From: Verticillium longisporum | Lineage: Eukaryota; Ascomycota; Sordariomycetes; Glomerellales; Plectosphaerellaceae | Length of the DNA: 64,000 nt | Direction: 5' to 3' | NCBI GenBank assembly: GCA_019188255.1 | Contig: JAETXT010000009.1 | Coordinates: 310,001-374,000, forward strand | Part shown: one piece after another, positions 1 to 11,637 of the stretch | How positions within the stretch are numbered: the stretch's first letter is position 1 | How the letters are laid out: each line of letters begins with the position of its first letter | Notes under the pieces: generated by a model | Database searches by the model: none | Seen by the model: the letters and a program-made list of their open reading frames with translations, nothing else | What the model was told of the DNA's origin: nothing | Program-made: the position numbers and the translations under genes

Positions 1-18
1 TGTTTCACTGGCTTCGCC

Positions 19-1767
19 TCAGCGGGACCTGTCCGGTCTCCTCTTCCTCAGCTTGTTAGGCCCCTGGGCCTGAGCCGGAGGCAGTTTCAGCCAAAAGGGC
101 CTCTGACTGCCATCCGCCGTGCGCATATCGTAGTTGCTCCTCCCAAACATGCCCGGCGCAGCACTTCCCCGAAGGACCACGAAGCCATCTCTGGCTTCCC
201 AACCGTTCTGCTCCAGAAAACGATACATGGCCTCTCTCTTCGCCCGCGAAACATCGTCGCGACCATTACCACTGATCCACATCACATCCCCGTACATGCC
301 GCCCCAAAGATCATCTTTCGCGTCAAGCCACGCGATGTTCGGTCCCTGCCCCGTAGTCTTCTTGAGCGCCGACAGAACAGACGGCGCAGGATTCACCTTG
401 TTCCTCTGCATCTCGAAGCAGAACACCGGCGTCACCCCCCCATCCGAACGCGGCACAAACCGCGCTCTCACCCACATGGCCTCGGCAACCTCCCCCTTCC
501 GCAGCATCCCAGTCGCCGCCGCCACGCCGCCCACGCGCGGCTTGAATAAGCGCCCGGCGCTGCTGAAGAAGTCTCGGCACTTGTGCCCCGGATACCGGCC
601 CCCGAAGCACGGCTCGATGCCCAGCAGCACGCACTGCACGTCGAGCTCAACGAGCCAGACGTCCGTCTGCCGGCCGTCGATCCACTCGCTCGTCAGCCGA
701 CGCCTCGTGCGCCGGCTGCCGCAGAGGAGCGCCTCTTCAGCATGGTGCTCCAGGTATGTGCTGCCGGCCATTTCGATGCCAAAGTCGCCCGTGCTGATGA
801 TGCTGCCGGAGCAGGCGACGATGCCGCAGGCCGTGTCGCGTCGGAAGGCGCGGCAGAGGTTCTGGACTTGGGCACGATACTCGAGCCAGAGGGGTGTCAT
901 TGGGTCGATGGCGACGTCGGCGTGGGCTTGGGAGGCTGGCCGGTCAATGGCCCAGGCTTGCATGCCGGGCGTGATCAGCATGAAGCGGCCAGGCCTGGGC
1001 AACCCCTGGGGGTGGGGTCCAAAGAGGGAGTGCTGCGGGCTCGGTGCTGGGGGCTGCCATTCGTTGAGATGGGAGCCTGGGCTGTAGAATGTGCTGGGAT
1101 TGTTTGCTGCCTGGAGCCTTGTCATGCTCGAGGGCCGGGCTGATGCGCTGGGTGATGGCCGTTGCATTGGCCGCAGGGAGACTGGTTTGCGCGTGACCGC
1201 TCTACGGAGACGATTTTCTGTTGCAGCAAAGTTGCTGGGCCGCTGGCCTTCAGCCTGGAGGTGACGTGCAGAAGATGAGTCTCTGTTGGAGGCTGGCGCA
1301 TCGTCCAGGAATCCTAGCTCTTGGTTTCGAGGCTGTGGGTAGTCTGTGCACACATCTTGTAGCTCACGACCGCCTCGAGATTCGGGTTGCGAGGGATAGC
1401 CGTAGATTCTTGCCGCGGCGTCGGTCTGAGATGGTACATAAGCCTGGTTTTGAGAAGTGTCCTCCCATAAAGGGGCCGGTTGATCAATGGTGCTGAAATC
1501 AGGTGATTTGGGAACATAGCCCGTGCTGTTGCGAGCGGTTTGAGGCTGCTGGCTGGGCCCCGCGTCCACGGGAGATGGCACCCAAGGCAGATAGGGTGAG
1601 ACTCGAGTTCCCGTATCCCTTCCAGTCGTCCTGGGTGGAATGTAAGGCTCTCTTTGGGAAATAGTCGGGGCATAAGCCCAAGGCGGTGTCCGTGCTTGAT
1701 TCCCAATCTCGTTCGATCTCTGCGGCTGGTACGAAGTGTCTGGGGGGTTCCAAGAGTGACGAGACAT
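19..1767 (-). CDS. Uncharacterised 582-residue protein, single exon
   Basis: An uninterrupted frame of 582 codons starts at an ATG (complement 1765-1767) and stops near the window edge. The N-terminal half (about residues 1-270) is rich in Pro, Gln, Ser and Arg and looks disordered. From about residue 285 onward composition becomes globular, with many Trp, Cys and Gly: a segment around residues 370-400 contains CVLLGIEPCFGGRYPGHKC, and the tail has a WISGNGRDD stretch followed by an EAMYRFLEQNGWE stretch. There is no signal peptide or membrane segment. The protein ends in a basic KLRKRRPDRSR tail that could act as a nuclear localisation signal (inference). I do not recognise the family. Length, codon character and clear two-part composition support it as a real gene. 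Confidence 0.75.
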   Translation of the reverse strand: MSRHSWNPPDTSYQPQRSNEIGNQARTPPWAYAPTISQREPYIPPRTTGRDTGTRVSPYLPWVPSPVDAGPSQQPQTARNSTGYVPKSPDFSTIDQPAPLWEDTSQNQAYVPSQTDAAARIYGYPSQPESRGGRELQDVCTDYPQPRNQELGFLDDAPASNRDSSSARHLQAEGQRPSNFAATENRLRRAVTRKPVSLRPMQRPSPSASARPSSMTRLQAANNPSTFYSPGSHLNEWQPPAPSPQHSLFGPHPQGLPRPGRFMLITPGMQAWAIDRPASQAHADVAIDPMTPLWLEYRAQVQNLCRAFRRDTACGIVACSGSIISTGDFGIEMAGSTYLEHHAEEALLCGSRRTRRRLTSEWIDGRQTDVWLVELDVQCVLLGIEPCFGGRYPGHKCRDFFSSAGRLFKPRVGGVAAATGMLRKGEVAEAMWVRARFVPRSDGGVTPVFCFEMQRNKVNPAPSVLSALKKTTGQGPNIAWLDAKDDLWGGMYGDVMWISGNGRDDVSRAKREAMYRFLEQNGWEARDGFVVLRGSAAPGMFGRSNYDMRTADGSQRPFWLKLPPAQAQGPNKLRKRRPDRSR

Positions 1768-2382
1768 CTCGACCGCAAAGTAACCAAAGGCGCAATTATT
1801 TGATTTGCAAAAGACCCTGCGGGGATGGCTAAGTTATATCCAATGCCTCCTTTGCGCTGTGCCGCATGACTACAGTCCGGGCTGTAGCTCTGGGCGCGGG
1901 TTCTGCATTGGTGGCTTGGAAAAATCCTGGTCATCTGCATCTATCTTACCTACTTGTGCCTAGACCCAGCCGGATACGCCAGCCTTACCAGCGGGCTCGG
2001 AAGCACTTTCAAGTCATGAACTGGTACGGAAGCAGCTCGGGTTTAGCTCACTATAAAGAAAACATGCAAGTTTCTATTTTTAAGTAGCTGCAATGGTTAC
2101 GATCTGGTTCGAGACTGTCAATTAGAGGTACTACTGCACTCCCAATATTCCAGCTATCAAGATTGTACACAGAGTGTAGTTTTTGAGTCATTCTAATGGT
2201 ACGTCTGCGAATGAAAGATGGGTTGAGGGTATTGTACTGAGGAGGGCCTCATGGAATTCCTGCGCGCGGCCTACTAAACTATGATTGTATGCCGATGAGC
2301 TCATACTAAGTCTTCAGCCTTATCCTCCCTTCCATGGTGACCTGGTCCGGATGTACTTTACTCCAAACAAGGTTGTGATCAA
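1768..2382. other. Intergenic, no gene seen
   Basis: Shared 5'/3' flank between the left-edge gene and the first hydrolase. I see no credible coding frame, RNA gene or repeat here. Confidence 0.5.
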
Positions 2383-3285
2383 TCAAACCAGCGGCTCAAA
2401 GAACCGGACAATCTCTTCCAGCGTGGGATTGACATACTCATCTTGGTCGTAAAAGTCCACATGTCCCCCATTTGGCATTATAATCTTTCTCAGCCCCTTG
2501 CTATGCCCTCGAAGAACTTCGAAAAGGGCTTCCGCATGCCATTTCTGTGCAGACTTTTCCCCAGCCACAATCAGTACCGGTTGCGTGAGGAATATGTCTG
2601 CAAAGGACCATGGGTCGAAGTTGGCGAGCAGTGTAAGAGACCGGAGAAGCATCTTGTTTTCCGATCTGGGATGCTGCGCCCGAGGTGTCATGTAGTAGTC
2701 ATAGACCTTAAGAGCCTCTTCGGTGGGATTCTCGCCTAAGGGTGTTATGATTGGAACAGTAACCGGCTCGCCACCCTTTGCTTCGATTTGCCGCGCGTGG
2801 GCTACCTGCTCGAGGAGGCTTAACTTTTCAGCTGCAACCTCTTGACCCTGAGGACCAAGACGAACGCCAAGGCCCATGTTGACGGGGCTCACAACTGCAA
2901 CCGCCTTAAACCGATGATCGGCTGTCGCCGCTGCTGTGGCGTAGCCGCCGCCGGCGCAGATCCCTAGAATGCCGATGCGATCAGGGTCGATGAAGTCTAG
3001 ACTCTGAAGAAAGTCGGCTGCAGCAGAAGCATCTGACACTCGGGCTGAGGGGTCTTCAAGGTAGCGGGGTAGACCCCCAGATTCGCCTTGATGAGCGGCA
3101 TCAAAACAGACGGTCACATATCCCCGTTCCGATAGTCTTTTTGCGTAGATACTGACGGTTTGCTCCTTGACACCGCCTGTGGGGTGCAGGATAACAACAC
3201 CAGGGAGTTTTTCAGTCGTAGAGCCGGGCCTGAAAAGGAGACCAGCGAGCTTAATTGAACCTTTAGGAATTGATATGGCGGACAT
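2383..3285 (-). CDS. Alpha/beta hydrolase, dienelactone-hydrolase/YcjY-like, Cys nucleophile
   Basis: Intronless 300-residue frame with the alpha/beta hydrolase layout: beta strand plus oxyanion region at VVILHPTGG (about residues 30-38), a nucleophile elbow GICAGGGY with cysteine at about residue 110 in place of the usual serine, and a C-terminal NGGHVDFYD with the probable catalytic His near residue 275. A Cys nucleophile is known in dienelactone hydrolases and in some fungal YcjY/Af380-type acyl transferases of polyketide clusters. No signal peptide, so cytosolic. The neighbours are a second hydrolase and broken GMC and SDR genes, which hints at a remnant catabolic or secondary-metabolite locus, but substrate cannot be inferred. 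A small-molecule esterase or lactonase is the alternative. Confidence 0.85.
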   Translation of the reverse strand: MSAISIPKGSIKLAGLLFRPGSTTEKLPGVVILHPTGGVKEQTVSIYAKRLSERGYVTVCFDAAHQGESGGLPRYLEDPSARVSDASAAADFLQSLDFIDPDRIGILGICAGGGYATAAATADHRFKAVAVVSPVNMGLGVRLGPQGQEVAAEKLSLLEQVAHARQIEAKGGEPVTVPIITPLGENPTEEALKVYDYYMTPRAQHPRSENKMLLRSLTLLANFDPWSFADIFLTQPVLIVAGEKSAQKWHAEALFEVLRGHSKGLRKIIMPNGGHVDFYDQDEYVNPTLEEIVRFFEPLV

Positions 3286-5853
3286 GTTTGCGTACAGGGC
3301 GAGTGTGGTGCGGTTGAATGAAATGCTGGGTTGGTTGTGTCACTGCGACAGCAGCTGTCTAAATATACACACAATTAAGCTCTTCTCATCCGCCGACTGA
3401 GTCTCACTATGGGGTTTAGTCGGAGATAGCGGCTTTAACTACCTAGGTACTTTAGGCACTTGATTGTCTCAACTTGAAAACCGACCTGAAAACAAAAAGT
3501 CACTAAGGTTGTGGTGTGATCGTCTTTGCTTCTGACATTGGTTTGAACTCAAATAGTCGATGACGCGCCTACTTCGAAGATTCTCATCCGATACTGTGCG
3601 ATCAAGCGATATTATACAACTGGTCGGCAAACTGAACTTTGCCATAATATCTGGACTACTCAGCACACACCGTTGTGCCTGAGGCAGCTCTAGGTCCTAG
3701 AGGGATAGAATGAAGGTACTACGCCAGTAGGAGCCCCTGTTCCATCTGATTCTTTCCTGCTGCTCAGGTAAAGATTTACATGTTGAGCTCAACTACCCAG
3801 AGGCCTCACACCGGACCAAAAGCTCATATCGCCGCGCTCTCGGAGGGTTTCTAGACCCTTGGAAGAACTAAAATCTAGCGGCCAATCGGCGCCTAACCCT
3901 GACCGTCGAAGGCGGGGCCGCGGAAGAAACTGTGGAGGTGCTTGAAGGTACCTGTACCTCTGTGAAAGCTCGCTAGCACCGTTGTAGCTAAGTGTCTTTG
4001 TTTCCAAAAGCATTCTTGACTTAAAAGTTGTGACGATCAGGGCGTTCTATTAGCCTTGTCGTCTGTGCGTGGAAATCCAAAAGTAGGTGCCAAGGAATGG
4101 TGCGCCTGACTTAAACTTCTGTCCATGATATCACATCCAGTAGAAATCCGCAACAAGGGAATTGGTGCCTGCTGTTTTTCGCTGGCGCCTTAATTGACCC
4201 TGGCAACTCCGTCCGGGGATGGTTATTAACTCCTTGGTTGTTTGATGCCCGGTGTTAGGACGTGACACACGCGAAGCACCCCTGAATGCGATTCCCGGAT
4301 CAGCCTCTTATTATTGTGCCAGCTAATGCATCATGCTCAGAATGATTAAAGAATATTGAGCACTTGATGGTGGGTGCCTGTCATCGCTGACTTGTTCTCT
4401 TCCGCCTCGTTTTTGCCTTCAGTTATTCCACAGCATTGACTAGCGCTGACGCTCAGAAGCTTTCTGTGGATGATGAGAACCCTCAGCTACGTCTCAAAGG
4501 TGCATGCTCCCAACGCTTCATCATTTAGGACATGCAGTCAGCTTCTTTTACCAAGTTGGTATGCTCGAAGGAGCTCGGGGCTTGGTAAGGGACCAGAGAG
4601 GATGTGACCCGCGAGTTTTTAGATATTCGCTATGCGTCTCTGACAGTGCCTAGTTGTATCCGATGCGAAGTAAGCCTTAATGTGCGTTCTGCATCAGATA
4701 AGAGACGGATCGGAAAGTTATGTCATCCGGAGGCATTTTCATCGAAGTGGGTACTTTTGGCTGCTTGCGTCTCGTACGTGTAAACACAAAAGCCTCCGCG
4801 GCATTACAAAAGCCTCCTCGTCATTACAAAAGCCGTCACGACATTATGCAGCATTTCGAACTGCTCTTATTTCTCTGATGTAATCCGTGGAGTGCTTTAT
4901 TCACGCATCAGAATGCGTTCCAGGTATTGTGAAGGAGTACATGGTACATTAAATTAACCGCCCCACGGGCGAACCTTCATCAGCGGGAGGCTTACTTACC
5001 GAGGTGCTTTGTGTTACGGCGAGGTGGTATCGACAGATTTTGCACCCAAGTTAATAAACGCCTTCCAGAATATCCGGCCGGTTGGATAAGTACCGCACTA
5101 GGTGGGATCGAGCAAGGTTGAGTGGTCGATGGATGAGCCACCTACATTTTGCGTGGACTAGCCCACAGGCGTATGTCAAAAAAGAAAAACTGGCACACAA
5201 AGTGATGAACTCCCACATCCAGACTCGCTAACTCATAACCTAAATGGACTGTTGCTGACTTATCAGAGTCTAAGAAGCTGGGTATTATTCGACATGCTGG
5301 AATCTTGTGTGCGACCTCTGCGGCAAGAGTCTTTATGTCAGGAACCTTGTGAGACCATGAGGCCGGCAGTAGGGCATCCGGTACTTAGCTTTGTAATTCC
5401 CAGAGCAGGGACCGAGTGTTGCGAGGAATTGATTCACATGGGGGGTCTATAGGGTATATTGTTAGGAGGGTCTTGATTGTTTGAAATATCAAGTGACCCA
5501 TAAGGGACCAATATTTGCTTATCCCTTACGCTTCGCGAGACTCCTGCGATATTTTACTGCTGTAATGAACCTTGCGGGACTAAAGGGGTGGCAGTGGGGC
5601 ACCTGTTGTCAACAGAGGAGTCACGCAGAAAGGAGCCGAGCGTAACGAGGGACCCTTTATTGGGAGGGCTGACTGCCCATAATTATAGGAGGGTATCGAA
5701 TCATTGTTCCATCCACTGAGAGACTCTCAAGAGATCAGCAGTTGTTGTCCTTTACTCGCCGCGAGACTCCTTTGACAGCTGAATGGGGAGACCATCTACA
5801 GGGTTGGTGATCCACGCACATTCGTATACATGTCAATTTTGATCCACGTCAGC
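3286..5853. other. 2.6-kb gene-free stretch
   Basis: No frame here has convincing protein character on either strand. Apart from the 20-bp tandem repeat described separately at 4786-4845, I see no terminal repeats, transposase remnants or RNA genes. The segment at 5455-5800 has GGGACC/GAGACTCC-rich short repeats that resemble LTR sequence but without defined ends. Confidence 0.4.
4786..4845. repeat. Three-copy 20-bp tandem repeat
   Basis: Three head-to-tail copies of a 20-bp unit beginning ACAAAAGCC and ending CATT, in non-coding DNA. The third copy differs most. Minisatellite-like; no function can be assigned. Confidence 0.7.
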
Positions 5854-6902
5854 TCAGATATTGCTGACCAAATCTTCTAATATTTCCTTCCTCCAACGGA
5901 AGAAAATACTTGCATGTGTATCATGTTCCAGTCTGAGTCTGACGTGGTCTCCAAGACGCTTGGCTATTTGTCTCCCATGGTTCGGGGGCACAAACGTATC
6001 ATACTTTCCATACCAAAGATTTATGGGCAAGTCATGACGAATGTCTTGAATATCGAACCCAAACTCGGTGCACAATAAGTAGCCGTCCTGACTGAAGCCA
6101 TCGACGCCCTGGAGGTAGACCTGGCGGCTCGACATTACCATGCGTCCGACTATGTCCTTGTTGGTCCAAATGTCTTTTTCTGACTCCGTAAATTGCGCGT
6201 CTTGCTTTTTCGCTTGCTGTAATCGTATATCAAGACGTTTTTCGTCCGGCAAGTCAAGTTGTTCTTGGCTTTTAAAGAACCACGCTGCTAGGCGAGGAGC
6301 ATAGCGCCACCCGTAGGTAAAACCCAGCCAGTGGAACCAGCCTGCGCCAGCCATGCCGATATCAGGTGGTCCGATGCCGCATACAACGGTCACGCACTTG
6401 AGTCTTTCGGGAGCGTGTGAGACAGCACATGCAAGTGCATAAGGGCCGCCCCCTGACACGCCCTGTACAGTAGGATATCAGCATTGATCAAAGTCGGTTG
6501 AGACTGAGATATCCTGCGCACCAGTACTCCATACTCGGATAGCTTGAGATGATCGGCGAGAAGTTCTAGGTCTTTTGGATGATCTATAAGTGTTCGTTCA
6601 GGCTGTGGCGAACTTAATCCCATGCCTGGACGATCTGTCGCAATGATGCGCACTCCATTAGCCACTGCCTCCTCGTGGAGATGTCCTGCTTCTACGCGGG
6701 AGCCTGGGAGCCCATGGCAGTAGAACACAGGCTTTCCAGTTAATAGCCCATATTGAGCAAATCCGAGCCGTCGGCCATCTGGAAGCGTCAGAGTCTCCGA
6801 AGTGTCTCGCTCCGGGACCAAACTGCGTTCTGAAGCCAGACCGCCTGTAAGACTTGTTTGTCTTCGGGTCCTAAAAAAGATAGATTCAAGATATGATGCC
6901 AT
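5854..6902 (-). CDS. Alpha/beta hydrolase fold protein, one intron
   Basis: Exons 6522-6902 and 5854-6462 (complement) join to 329 residues. The start is the ATG at 6900-6902, giving MASYLESIFF; an upstream in-frame ATG exists but is less typical. Features: oxyanion strand FYCHGLPGSR (about residues 70-80), Asp region DRPGMGLSS, nucleophile elbow GVSGGGPYA with Ser near residue 130, and a C-terminal HDTHAS with the probable catalytic His. The 59-nt intron has GTGCGC..TACAG ends with a CTGAT branch site, and removing it restores the conserved LGVSGGG elbow in frame, which is the main reason for this model. No signal peptide. Likely an intracellular esterase or epoxide-hydrolase-like enzyme; substrate unknown. 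Confidence 0.85.
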
Positions 6903-7363
6903 CGTTTGATTGAAAATGAATATCTCTAGTAGTAGGGATAGACAGTAAATGCTTGCGCCGGGCAAAGAAGGGAATTTCGTATTTTATAGCAAGATAACAA
7001 CTTGGTAAGCACTAATGCGATGTGATCACAGTACATGCATGGCGCGTCATGAACCCGGTAGGGCAGGCGTCGTGTACGCGCTCAAGTGGCTTTTCCGGCC
7101 GGTGACTTCGTCAACCATCACGGAATTTCACTATGAGGCACCTTCCATGAAAATCAAAGTACCTTGCAAGGCAAGGCGTTCTTTTTTTCTTTCGTCGACC
7201 TGATCGAGTCGCAAAGATCTCAGGGGTTGAATGTTTCTTTAATTAGCACCTGTGGGCAGGCTCATACCCAAGTCATCGTTACTGAGCTCGCCTCCACAGG
7301 AAATGCAAGTTTCATAAGTGTGACACGGCGTTGAGCATCGAATAGCATGCCTGATGTAGGTAC

Positions 7364-7567
7364 TTAGAAAACCCCAAGTCCATCATACCAGGATTTGAAC
7401 TCTTCCTCTGACATCTTGTGCCCATTTTCGGTTCGAGGCACAGATCAGGCTGCGTCTGCGCCTCCCTTGGCGTGACCTGGATGCGTCATTGCGCTCCATG
7501 TTGGCAATCCCTCAATTGGAGCTGATTCCATCAACCCATCAAACAGCCAGTTCTTCCGGTCACCGAG
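7364..7567 (-). pseudogene. C-terminal relic of an unidentified gene with internal TGA
   Basis: On the complement strand a 68-codon stretch has strong protein character but is preceded by a stop and contains one internal TGA (7445-7447). Its two halves read WLFDGLMESAPIEGLPTW and, after the TGA, a segment ending EEEFKSWYDGLGVF followed by TAA. The amino-acid composition and natural-looking C terminus suggest the 3' end of an old gene. I do not recognise the family. It lies head-to-head with the GMC pseudogene. The surrounding 6903-7363 bases show no gene. Confidence 0.4.
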
Positions 7568-7581
7568 TCAACTCATCGCAC

Positions 7582-7587
7582 TATAAA
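7582..7587 (+). promoter_or_regulatory. Candidate TATA box of the GMC pseudogene
   Basis: TATAAA lies 81 bp upstream of the ATG at 7668, a usual distance for a fungal core promoter. Confidence 0.4.
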
Positions 7588-7649
7588 GGAGCCGCTAATC
7601 CTCCTAAGAACTTGCATAGGAGACCTATTCAGGCATCTTCTTCTCTTGA

Positions 7650-9579
<1,930 letters not shown>

Positions 9580-10171
9580 AGATTCATCTCTCACTCTTCC
9601 TGGAAGGTTTCGATTGTCAACGGGTCCGGAGCCTGGCAACAGGGCGTCTCACCTCAGTACAGTACTGGTCGTGAAAGGTCGATGGCGGTGCCAATCAAGC
9701 TTTCGGCAACTGGAAGTCAAAGATATATATTATGAGAGGTTGTTTACAACACCCGGGGAGGATTTTGATATGTCCCCACCAGTTGAATATGTGTACTCAG
9801 AAGTTCATAATTCTCATAAGACACCCTATCAATATCCAAACTTCCACAAAACTCCCATGAGCTCATTTTGTCGACCTCAATCATCTAGATGTTTTCAAAT
9901 CGAAGCTCTCGGTTCACAACACGACACATGGAGGGAGGGCGGACTTTCTTTTCAGCTACTCGTTTTGTTGTCTTCAGAGGAAATTCTTCGTGACCCCCGG
10001 TTGAATGACTTCAAGTCTCTCCAACAACTCAGACCAGACTCGATCCTGCGTCTTTTTTCCCTCATCGCTGAGCACGAAGCTGCCTGGTTGCGATATCTGG
10101 GCATCCGACATGTACTGGCCATGCGTGTCAGCCCCCTGTGAAGCGGCGTGAACAATCGTTCTACTCCCAGC

Positions 10172-10840
10172 TAGCGCTGCCGTCAATTCAATCAATTCAA
10201 ATATTAGGGGTGGAATTGACTATTTGATATATTTCGGACTATAGATTTAACTATTTGGATTGATTAACTGGATTTAATACGGTTTAAATTAGTAAATAAA
10301 GCTATCGCTAACTAGATAATACGCACATAAATAGCTACGGCTCTAGGGGGCTAGGTCTAGAGTTAGGTCTTGGGGACTAGGCAGGCGTTACGCTAGGAAT
10401 ACTTAATAGAAGCTATATAGCTATTCTATAGGTATAAGATAGATGAATTCAGCTATCTAGGTAGGTAGGCTACGTAGGCTTAAGTAAGTAGAAGCAGGTT
10501 ACGTATCTATAGGCAGGTTACGTGCCTATAGACAGGTCACGTGCCTATAGACAGGTCACGTGCCTATAGACAGGTCACGTGCCTATAGGTCAGGCCACAG
10601 GCGGCCATAAGGCAGGGCCATAGGGCAGGCCATTCCATTCCGTAATAACGTATAACTCTATTTTTTAGTTATATAATCTACCGGAATATAGAAATCCCGA
10701 GATTTATATATAACTTGATAGCATTTAAATAGTTAATTAATTCGAATAGGGTAATTTGACTGTTTGAATCGTGAAATAGGTGTGATTTGATTGGTTGTTT
10801 GACTGTTTGAATTGATAGGATTGAATTGACGGCAGCGCTG
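10172..10840. mobile_element. hAT-like MITE (669 bp) with 8-bp target duplication
   Basis: The ends are inverted copies: left TAGCGCTGCCGTCAATTC, right the complement of CAGCGCTGCCGTCAATTC, extending to about 22 bp before diverging. The flanks CTCCCAGC at 10164-10171 and 10841-10848 are a perfect 8-bp duplication of host SDR sequence. Eight-base duplications and ends fitting YARNG are hallmarks of the hAT superfamily. The interior is AT-rich, encodes no transposase and contains short GAATTGA/TTTGACTGTTTGAA subterminal motifs and a 19-bp tandem array, so this is a non-autonomous element depending on a transposase elsewhere. Confidence 0.9.
10493..10587. repeat. Five 19-bp tandem repeats inside the MITE
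   Basis: Five copies of a 19-bp unit of the form GACAGGTCACGTGCCTATA; the last three are identical, the first two carry substitutions. Each intact unit contains the palindrome CACGTG. Confidence 0.9.
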
Positions 10841-11637
10841 CTCCCAGCTTCTGTGGTCCGAGCAAGAAGCCACTTGAGAAGCGCAAAGCGCACAGCTGCC
10901 CAGGATGCCGTATTGCGAGAGAGTTCCGAGTGACAGAGGCCGGGGTTCACGCAGTTGACTGTCACCGGGAACGTAGCGGCAGGGCTCTGTTCGGCGATGC
11001 TGCGCACGCCGAAAACCTCGAGAAGTTTTGAGATGGGGTAATATTCATCGATAGCCTCCGCTTCCCGGGCATGTTCATTCAGTGTGTTGTAGATCTGGCC
11101 GTCTTCTGCTGACGTCTGGGGCAGATCAGTCCATGCGTGCACCTCTGACGCCGTGATGGTCAAGGTGGGTCGGGTGCCGAATGTTTGTGCTGTAGCCTTG
11201 AGCTTCGGCATGACGAGCGCAGCGAGAAGAAATGTTGAAATAACGTTGATGGTGATCGTCTTCTCGTTGCCCTCGGCAGGTTCGTATTCGGACGTGGCGA
11301 TTCCCGCATTGGCGCAAAACATGTCTACTCGGTCGAGTTCAGCCTCGACACGGGCAGCAAAGGCCTTCACACTTGCATAGCTGCTCATGTCAAGATCCTA
11401 AACCTGAATGGCTTTTCTGTCGCATTTGGTGGTGCTCTCAATGTCCTCTTTGGCGGCAATTCCTTTGTCCTGGCTTCGAACTGCGAGGATGAGTCTGCTG
11501 GCGCCGAGACGAGCAAAGTGCCGTGCAGCTTCTTTCCCTAAGCCCACGTTGCTGCCAGTGATGATGATCGTCTTCCCCTCATATGATTCTGTGGGATAGG
11601 GAAGCGTGGTGAGCAACTGGCTTTGCAGGAACCCCAT

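Larger units (their letters stand above)
9974..11637 (-). pseudogene. Short-chain dehydrogenase (retinol-dehydrogenase-like) pseudogene, amber codon plus MITE insertion
   Basis: The N-terminal part has the Rossmann motif [20 protein letters not shown], followed by the NAG motif FCANAGIA and an active-site YPISK (YxxxK). Two lesions: codon 80 is TAG (complement 11398-11400) where family members usually have Trp (context IQV-stop-DLDMSS), and a 669-bp element at 10172-10840 splits the gene before the C-terminal block GSRTIVHAASQGADTHGQY. Deleting the element with one copy of the 8-bp duplication leaves exactly 329 codons in frame, which confirms both the gene and the insertion. The family acts on steroid, retinoid or secondary-metabolite alcohols and ketones; the specific substrate is unknown. 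It converges on the GMC pseudogene. Confidence 0.9.

Noticed and set aside
134..1087. 317-codon open frame on the + strand
   Set aside because: Antisense shadow of the left-edge 582-residue gene, with no domain features.
5455..5830. Possible solo LTR starting TGTTAGGAGGG
   Set aside because: Short internal repeats are suggestive, but no matching TG..CA ends or reliable 5-bp duplication could be defined.
7376..7440. tRNA-like T-loop (GTTCAAATCC on the complement strand)
   Set aside because: No matching acceptor, D or anticodon stems; the segment is better read as coding remnant.
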